Source: Erinaceus europaeus
Lineage: Eukaryota; Chordata; Mammalia; Eulipotyphla; Erinaceidae
Direction of reading: 5' to 3'
DNA length: 64,000 nucleotides
Assembly (NCBI RefSeq): GCF_950295315.1
Contig: NC_080171.1
Span: forward strand, 98,929,445-98,993,444
The translations under genes and the position numbers were made by a program. Under the pieces are notes generated by a model. That model had not been told where the DNA came from. It was given only the letters and a program-made list of their open reading frames with translations, and made no database searches. Shown in pieces: positions 57,197-64,000 of the stretch (position 1 is its first letter; every line of letters starts with the position of its first letter).

Positions 57197-57694
57197 TGAC
57201 TCAGGGACAGAACTGACTGGCTTAGGGAGCTTCCAGGAGGCCTTGCAATAAACAAACAGTCTGTGTGAGGTAAGGGTGGTAGCAATGACGAGCAGAGAGT
57301 CTGGCTGTGAGGCTGCTCTGAGAGCCAGGACCAGGACAGATAGGAGAGAGAAAAGTAGGGAAGAAAAGAAGGGAAGCAGGTGGTCTGCAAGGTTTTGTCT
57401 GGAGAGGGAGGCCAAAATTACCACTGGCCAGGGAAACTCAACAAGTGGACAAAGCACAGATTTGAGTAGGATAAAGGGAATGAGAGGGAGGCCAGGAGTA
57501 GAGGAAAGGATCTCAGAGTTCAGGGGTTTTTAAAGTAGGAATCACTGTGGACTGCATTTAGGGGGTGGTGGCTAGTGCCTGTGAGCCCTCAAGTGGAGGG
57601 GAGAGGAGACTAAGGTATGAGCAAAGTGGGGAGGACCCACCCTGTCTCATGAAGCTTTTGGAGATGGAAGCAGTAACGTGGAATGAGGTGAGAC

Positions 57695-57810
57695 TGACCC
57701 AGAGCTGAGATCTGGTGGTGGGGATTGTTGGAGTTGTACCCCTCCTATCCTATGGTTTTGTTAATGTCTCCTTTTTTAAATAAATAAAGAAATAATAATA
57801 ATAAAAGAAA
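57695..57810 (+). mobile_element. Young L1 3' end, very short
   Basis: GAGTTGTACCCCTCCTATCC followed by GTTTTGTTAATGTCTCC and A-rich tail; sense orientation. Confidence 0.75.
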
Positions 57811-58119
57811 ACATTGTAGAATGGGAGTGGACAGGAGATGAAGTGCCAGGAACTAGTATAGGCTTCCCTGGAAGAAATCTGTGCCTTCACACAGAACCTC
57901 ATGAAGTAAGAGTGTTGCCAGCAGCTGCCACTAGGTTCAAGGCACAGGTCAGCTGCACAATGTTAGCAGAAGGCTGGCCGGGGATGTGGGGGCAGTCTGG
58001 CTGGGTAACCCTGTTTCTTCTCACTGAGGCCCTGATTGGAACTTGGTGCACAGAGTTGAAAGGGAAAGACAGATATGATTAGAATGAGAAGTTGGACACA
58101 GCATTAACAGAACTGTTTC

Positions 58120-58235
58120 TGTGTGGGCTGGGAGATAGATTACCTGGTAGGGCACCTTGTCGTGCTTGAGATCCTAGGTTTAAACCCTGCTATCACTGTA
58201 GCACCAGGGTAGCTTCATGGATGATGGAGTGGTGT
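58120..58235 (+). repeat. SINE-E
   Basis: GGGAGATAGATTACCTGGTAG head; its 3' side runs into the pyrimidine tract. Confidence 0.6.
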
Positions 58236-58494
58236 GGTCCCCTCCCTTCCCCTTCCCTCCCCTCCCCTCTTTTCTCCTCCTCTCCCCCCCTCCTCTCCTC
58301 TCCTCTCCCTTCCTCTCCTCTCCCTCCCCTCCTCTCACCTCCCCTCCCATCCTCTCCTCTCCCCTCCTCTCCCTGCCCCTCCCCTCCCATCTCCTCTTTC
58401 CTCCCCCTCCCCTCCCATCTCCTCTCCTCTCCTCCTCCTCCCTCCCTTCTACCTTCCCCCTTCCCCCTTCTTCCTTCCCCCTTCCCATCTCTAG
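58236..58494. repeat. 260-bp polypyrimidine tract (CCCCT/CCTCT)n
   Basis: Almost pure C/T on the + strand. All ORFs here (Pro/Ser/Leu-rich or Gly/Arg/Glu-rich) are artefacts of the repeat. Confidence 0.97.
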
Positions 58495-59734
58495 GGAAAA
58501 AAAAAACTGTTTTGGAACTGTGGGGGAACTATGAAAGTTGAATTCAGTGTGGGGCACTTCCTTCTGCCTGGCACTCATCAGGACTTAGTCAGCACCTGTG
58601 GGTCTGCAGGACTGGACTGCAGGCATGGAAGATTCCCTGCCGAAGTGCAGTTTCCTCTGAGCCACATGACACATTGCAGTTGAGGAAAACACTGCCTGGG
58701 GTTCAGGAAACTGACACTCTGGCCTTTTGTCTGGATGCTGATTCCCTGTTCTGAAGAAGCAGGCATTCCAAAAAGCCGAGGTCAGTATTGGATGTTGGGA
58801 TAAACCCTGTGTGTCTTTGCTGCTCCTTGGAATCACAGTATTTGGCCCTGGGAGAAGGAAAGAACATTGCCAGCAGGCATTTGTTTATCAAGAGGACATT
58901 GGTTTCACTGACATCATTGAAAAACCACTCTCTCAGGTCATATACTGGGCAGTTTACTGAGACTATTTCTCTCCCCTGCCCTGTCTCAGTCCAAGTAGTC
59001 CCCAGATCCTCTGTGTCTGCTTTTCTACAGATCCCTATGTTCAGGTCCCCATTCTACTTCCTCCTTGCAGCCAGAGACATCTCTCTAAAGCCCAAGTTTA
59101 GCTGTGTCCCTGTGCCACCCCACAACCTTCTGAAGCTCTTCACTGTTCCTAGGCTGCAGATTGGCTGTGTCACCCATTCCTCCAGACTCTGCTACGATGG
59201 ATCATAGCAGACCTGCCACCCCCAGCTGATACTTGTTAGCACCGGAAGCCTCAACATCTGTCTCTCATCTGTTGTTCTGAGTTTGCATTTGTTGTTTGCT
59301 TCCCGTTACCTAGTAATTGCTCTGTCCATTGCACAGTGTCACAGTGGAAACAAAATGGGGAAAGGCTTCTCTCCCAACTCTATGCATGGTGAAGACAAAG
59401 GTTGGAGTTTTTCCGTGGGGCCCAGAAAATGACCTGCCTGAATGGTGGGAGTGCCAGCTAGGACAAGGGTCAAGTCAGATCTGACTGTGGCCAGAGGCTA
59501 GCAGCATATTTAATTTAGTGAAACTGGTACTCTATAACTTTCAGATTCATTTCCCCCCCTCTATTCTTGAGTGTAGGCATGACATTTGTACTGGTTAGAA
59601 ATAAGCTTTCTTTTCAGATGATTAGTAACACAAAACAGAATCTTTGGTGAACAGCTGTTTCTAACTATGGGGACTTGGCGCCTGGTTGTAATTTTGTCTT
59701 CAGGAAAAACAGTTCGTTTGGACTCTTATAGGAG

Positions 59735-59896
59735 CAACTGTGTGATTAAGCAGTTTGTTGTGATGGAAGAGTCAGAGGCTTTGGAGTAGGAAGATCTCTG
59801 TATTTGACGCCTAGCTTCACTACACTCTGTGTGATCATGACAAGTCCTTTCACCTCTCTGTGCCTTTATTTCCTTATTCCTAAGATAGAAATGAGA
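59735..59896 (+). repeat. MIR
   Basis: CTTTCACCTCTCTGTGCCTT and CCTAAGATAGAAATGAGAAG core. Confidence 0.65.
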
Positions 59897-59898
59897 AG

Positions 59899-60016
59899 GG
59901 CAGGGGAGGTAGCATTGTGATTATGCAAAAATACGTTCATGCTTCAGGCTCCAAAGTTCCAGGTTAAGTCCCCAGAACCACCATAAACCAGAGCTAGTAA
60001 AATTAAAAAAAAAAAT
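59899..60016 (+). repeat. SINE-C
   Basis: GAGGTAGCATTGTGATTATGC head; CCATAAACCAGAGCTAGTAA end. Confidence 0.75.
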
Positions 60017-60084
60017 GATGTTCATCCTATAATGTTGTGATGGTTAAAGGAGGTGGTTTTTCACATGGCAGAAACTCACAGATC

Positions 60085-60487
60085 ATTTTAAAAATTTTAT
60101 TTATATAATTTTTATTTATAAAATGGAAATATTGGCAAGACCATAGGATAAGGGGGGTACATTTCCACACAATTCCCACCACCAGAACTCCGTATCTCAT
60201 CCCCTCCCTTGATAGCTTTCCTATTCTTTATACCTTTGGAGTATGGACCCAGGGTCATTATGGGGTGCAGAATGTGGGAGTTCTGGCTTCTGTAATTGCT
60301 TCCCCACTGGACATGGGCATTGGCAGGTAGACCCATATTCCCAGTCTTTCTCTTTCCCTTGTGGGGCAGGGATCTTGGGAGGAGAGGCTCCAGGACACAT
60401 TGGTGGGGTCGTCTGCCCAGGGAAGTCAGGTTGGCATCATGTAGCATCTGGAACCTGGTAAATGAAAAGAGTTAAGATATAAAGCAG
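60085..60487 (-). mobile_element. Young L1 3' end, abutting an L1 5' end
   Basis: Antisense 3' region; ends at AGTTAAGATATAAAGCAGA, immediately followed by the sense 5' start of the next L1. Confidence 0.78.
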
Positions 60488-61292
60488 AGGGGACTTCTGG
60501 AGGTGAGGTATGGAGCAACAGCAGCTGTGTTTCTCTCCTTTCCTCTCCTGAGTCAACTAGGGACCAAAGGAGACCACCTGGAACCACAACAAGACAGGAC
60601 TAGAACGACTTCAGGAGCCCACCAAATCACCAGTGAGCGCAAACACGTGTGGCTCCTGAATAGAGAGGAGCCTAGGGAGAGATTAAGTGGCTGATAACAG
60701 TCCGGCAGTTTACCAGTTGAGACACCACCTCCAGTCTGTTTTACCAACAAAAAAACGGCTGAAGGGAGGAGAGTACTCCCCTAAGACTCACCAAATACAA
60801 CTGTGAGTCCCCATTGCTACTACCAACAGAATCTGGAGCAGTGGCAGGGAGGCCCTGTGCTGACACCAAGAGGCAGAGAACTAACTAGGAAATTCAGGAG
60901 AAAATCTAAACCTCAGTGGCCTAGCATTGGGGCTGTAAGAGTCTCTTTGCATAACCACTGGATTATCCCTGCCCCACCCTGCTTTATCTCTTGGTCAGGA
61001 GTGAGGGATTAAGATAAGAAGCCTACTTGTAGTTTAAAAGCCCTTAGACTCCCATAGCCTACAGGGAGGAAAAAAACAAAAGAGGCTTTTAACATCTTCT
61101 GTGTTCCATCTCAGGAATTGAAATAATATTGAAACAACTGTTAATTTCCACAATTGTGAATGCTATTAGTACCTTATTTAGACACAAGTCAATCCAGGCA
61201 AGAGTAATCAGTAATTTGAGAAGTAACTGAGAAAGGGACCTCATAACATACTATATAGAATAGGTAAACCAACAAGAAGAATTATTGGAGAA

Positions 61293-62513
61293 ATGAACTA
61301 GGACAATATTCCAGCTAAAAGTCCCCCAAAGGTTGAACCACAAAATAGTGAGGTCAACATCCAAACACTAGTTAAGGAAATAGCCACAGGAGTGAGTAAA
61401 GAGTTTGAAAGAATTGTCACCAGAAATGCAGAAATAACAAATGAGACTCTGGAAGAAAACACTAATTATCTCAAGGTTATTAGAGAGCTGAAAGCTGAAA
61501 TAGCTGAGCTAAGAACACAACTAGCTGAACAAGCTAAAACAGTATCAGAAGAGGGTAATAAAATAGATGAACTCCATAAAACAGTAGAGAGGAGAGAAAA
61601 TAGAATCAATGAGGCTGAAGACAGAATTAGCAATATTGAGGACAAATTAGAGACAACAAAAAATGAAGTAAGAGTTCTCAAAAAGAGATTAAGAGATTCT
61701 GAAAACAGCAACAGAGACCTATGGGATGACTTTAAAAGAAACAATATATGTATTATTGGCTTGCCAGAGGAAGAAAAAGAGGGAGGGGAAGAAAGCATTC
61801 TTTTTTTTAAAAAAAAATTATTATTTATTTTTGTTGTCCTTGTTTTTTATTGTTGTAGTTATATTTGTTATTGATATCGTTGTTGTTGGATAAGACAGAG
61901 AGAAATGGAGAGAGAAGGGGAAGACAGAGAGGGGGAGAGAAAGACCTGCAGACCTGCTTCACCACCCCAGCAGGTGGGGAGCCAGGGGCTATAACCGGTA
62001 TCCTTATGCCGGTCCTTGCACTTCACACCACATGTGCTTAACCCACTGCGCTACTGCCTGACTCCCAGGAAGAAAGCATTCTTCAGGAGATAACAGCTGA
62101 GAACTTCTATACTCTAGACAACATCAAAGATATAAAGGTTCAAGAAGCCCAGAGGGTCCCAAACAGAATTAACCCAGACTTAAAGACACCAACACACATC
62201 ATATTTAGAATAGAATGGCATAAGGATAAAGAAAGGATCCTGAATGATGCAAGAGAAAAACAAAGAGTCACCTACAGAGGAAAACCCATAAGATTAGCAG
62301 AAGACTCCTCCACAGAAACTACAGGCCAGAAGAGAATGGCAAGATATCTATCGTGTGCTCAGTAAGAAATGCTTTCAACCAAGACTACTGTATCCTGCTA
62401 GACTGTCATTCAGACTAGATGGAGGCATAAAAACCTTCTCAGATAAGAAACAGTTGAAAGAATCAACTATCACCAAGCCTGCCTTGAAAGAAGTTCTGAA
62501 AGGTCTCCTTTAA
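61293..62513 (+). pseudogene. L1 ORF1 (RNA-binding coiled-coil protein), broken
   Basis: ORF1p of L1 trimerises through a coiled coil and coats L1 RNA through an RRM and a C-terminal domain. Seen here: ATG at 61293, stop at codon 3, then an open coiled-coil-rich stretch (ELKAEIAELRTQLAEQ heptads). The RRM start NNICIIGLPEEE is followed by a SINE-A (61803-62067). After it comes RRM/CTD sequence to RGKPIRLAED, then a one-base frameshift near 62325. The C-terminal end PALKEVLKGLL terminates at TAA 62511-62513. Length without the SINE matches a normal ORF1 of about 310 codons. Confidence 0.92.
61803..62067 (-). repeat. SINE-A in L1 ORF1, 16-bp TSD
   Basis: GGAAGAAAGCATTCTT at 61787-61802 and 62068-62083. 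It inserted after the L1 did, so it is younger than this L1 copy. Confidence 0.96.
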
Positions 62514-62568
62514 ACAGTCAGACCACCATAAATAGGCCATCTATCAGAACACTCTAAAAATCTACAAG

Positions 62569-64000
62569 ATGGTGTTAAAATATCTTCAATCTTTGATATC
62601 AATAAATGTAAATGGCCTGAATTCACCAATTAAAAGGCACAGAGTAGGAACATGGATCAGAAAATACAACCCAACAATATGCTGTCTACAGGAAACCTAC
62701 CTAACTCAACAAGACAAACACAGACTCAAAGTGATAGGATGGAAAACTATCATACAAACCAATGGCCCACAAAAAAGGGCAGGAACAGCTGTTCTCATAT
62801 CTGACATGATAGACTTTCAAATAAATAAAATTTGAAAAGATAGGGATGGGCACTACTTAATGCTCCGTGGATCAGTCAACCAAGAGGACTTAACAATTAT
62901 TAACATCTGTGCACCCAATGAGAAGCCATCTAAATGCATCAAACATCTACTGAAAGCTACAGCAATATATTAACAGTAACACAGTCATAGTAGGGGACTT
63001 CAATACCCCACTCTCTCAACTTGACAGATCATCCAGGCAGAATATCAATAAAGACGTGAGGGAGCTAAATGAAGAGATAGATAAACTAGAACTATTGGAC
63101 ATTTTCAGAGTCATTCATCCCAAGAAACTGGAATGCACATTCTACTCAATTCCACATGGGTTATTCTCAAGGACAGACCATATGTTAGGCCACAAAGACA
63201 GAATCAGCAAATTCAAGAGCATTGAAATCATCCCAAGCATCTTCTCAGTCCACAGTGAAATTAAACTAACACATAACAATCAACAAAAGATTAGTAATAG
63301 TTCCAAAATGTGGAAGCTCAACAGTACACTCCTTAACAACGAATGAATCAAAGAGTAAATAAAGGAAGAAATCAAAATGTTTCGAGAGTTCAATGAAAAT
63401 GAAGACACAAACTATCAAAATATTTGGAACACAGCTAAGGCAGTACTGAGATGGAAGTTGGTAGCCATACAGGCACACATTAGGAAACAAGAAAAAGCAC
63501 AAATAAACAGCCTGATTGCACATCTTAAAGACCTAGAAGAAGAACAACAAAGGAACCCTAAAGCAACCAGAAGGACAAAAATCACTAAAGTTAGGGCAGG
63601 AATAAATAACATTGAGAATAGGAAAACCATACAAAAGATCAATGAAAGTAAATGTTGGTTCTTCGAAAGAGTAAACAAAATCGACAAACCTTTAGCCAGA
63701 CTCACAAAACAAAAAAGAGCAAGACCCAAATAAATTGGATACTAAATGAAAGAGGAGCTATCACAACAGACACCACAGAAATTCAACATATCATGTGAGG
63801 CTTCTATGAACAACTATATGCCACCAAGCTAGAGAACCTGGAAGAAATGGGTGATTTCCTAGATACCTACAAACTTCCAAAATTAAATAAAGAGGAACTA
63901 GATAACATGAACAGGCCCATCACAGCTAATGAAATTGAAACAGTTATCAAAAACCTTCCCAAGAATAAAAGTCCTGGACCAGGTGGTTTTACAAAAGAAT
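62569..64000 (+). pseudogene. L1 ORF2 (endonuclease, start of reverse transcriptase), broken, partial
   Basis: ORF2p carries an AP-like endonuclease and a reverse transcriptase. Seen here: endonuclease motifs SINVNGLNSPIKRHRV and CCLQETYL (catalytic Glu), then a TGA at 62836. A frameshift lies between about 62940 and 63000, followed by VGDFNTPLS and an intact-looking C-terminal endonuclease part. Stops come near 63344, 63356 and 63731. The linker NESKCWFFERVNKIDKPLARL is present. The sequence runs into the first RT motif, [10 protein letters not shown], at the window edge. In intact L1 copies this last motif reads SPGPDGF; here Asp is Gly. Confidence 0.93.

Larger units (their letters stand above)
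46294..64000 (+). other. RALGPS1: RALGPS1 intron 3 (5' part; continues past window)
   Basis: At least 17.7 kb with no further RALGPS1 exon visible. Stretches without recognised content are 46294-47055, 50889-51289, 53111-53885, 55398-56222, 57197-57694, 57811-58119 and 58498-59734. Confidence 0.8.
60489..64000 (+). mobile_element. Long L1 copy: 5'UTR, ORF1, ORF2 start (runs off window)
   Basis: The 5' region is 60489-61292, the ORF1 region 61293-62513, and ORF2 starts at 62569. It is inactive: ORF1 has an early stop, a SINE insertion and a frameshift, and ORF2 has several stops and a frameshift. It lies in sense orientation in RALGPS1 intron 3. The 3' part is outside the window. Confidence 0.93.

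Noticed and set aside
58180..58578. 132-codon Gly/Arg/Glu-rich ORF and matching Pro/Ser/Leu-rich ORFs
   Set aside because: They translate the polypyrimidine tract; all frames are open because the tract lacks stop codons.
61392..61874. 160-codon coiled-coil ORF as a host gene
   Set aside because: It is L1 ORF1 read into the nested SINE; the preceding 5' region and following ORF2 show it is L1.
46294..64000. Search for RALGPS1 coding exon 4 (E-L-x-S-C-G-W motif) and for the nested ANGPTL2 gene known from this locus in human
   Set aside because: No matching translation or splice-bounded segment was found; both probably lie beyond the window.
1..64000. A previously undescribed multi-gene or defence-type system
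   Set aside because: The window holds one known gene and retroposons; nothing suggests an operon, array or novel cluster.

Overview
This is mammalian nuclear DNA. It is AT-rich, has no prokaryote-style gene density, and consists mostly of interspersed retroposons. The commonest repeat is a tRNA-derived SINE with a GCGGTAGCGCAGCGGGTTAAG-like head, a pyrimidine-rich body and an AACAACAA-rich tail. With the young L1 type seen here, that combination is what I recall from hedgehog (Erinaceus) sequence. The species call is an inference; 'placental mammal' is firm.

The only protein-coding gene I can support is RALGPS1 (Ral guanine-nucleotide exchange factor with PH domain and SH3-binding motif 1) on the + strand. 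Its first three coding exons are at 25592-25648 (19 codons, with a probable 5'UTR portion from 25527), 30355-30462 (36 codons) and 46243-46293 (17 codons). All junctions are phase 0 with AG/GT boundaries. They encode the N-terminal leader and the start of the RasGEF (CDC25-homology) domain. Intron 1 is 4.7 kb, intron 2 is 15.8 kb, and intron 3 runs past the end of the window. Positions 1-25526 are upstream of the first coding exon, either a 5'UTR intron or intergenic DNA.

Repeat names used below are my own labels. SINE-A: 240-400 bp tRNA-derived; long copies carry a CCTCCAGGAGC...CAATAACCCTGGAGG module before the tail. SINE-B: about 200 bp, related head (GGTGGTGGCGCACCTGGTTAAG) with AAGCTTCACAAGTGGTGAAGCA body. 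SINE-C: about 110 bp (ATAGCATAGTGGTTATGCAAA head). SINE-D and SINE-E: older tRNA-like elements, 120-190 bp. Other classes are a young L1 lineage (many 5'-truncated 3'-end copies and one long 5' copy at 60489-64000), older L1 and a HAL1/L1-ORF1-like relic, MIR fragments, one solo LTR, one retroposed 3'UTR-like sequence and many microsatellites.

Layout: 1-25 kb is repeat-rich upstream DNA, including the retrocopy at 21886-22410. 25.5-46.3 kb holds the three exons and their SINE-loaded introns. 46.3-64 kb is intron 3, with a solo LTR (52314-52795), an approximately 190-bp-arm inverted repeat (56223-57196), an internally deleted L1-like element (54396-54889), a long pyrimidine tract (58236-58494) and a degenerate L1 running off the end. 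Several insertions have target-site duplications (TSDs) that fix their boundaries. I see no unknown multi-gene system. The points most worth a second look are the RALGPS1 upstream ORF, the inverted repeat, the unidentified retrocopy and the L1 chimera.
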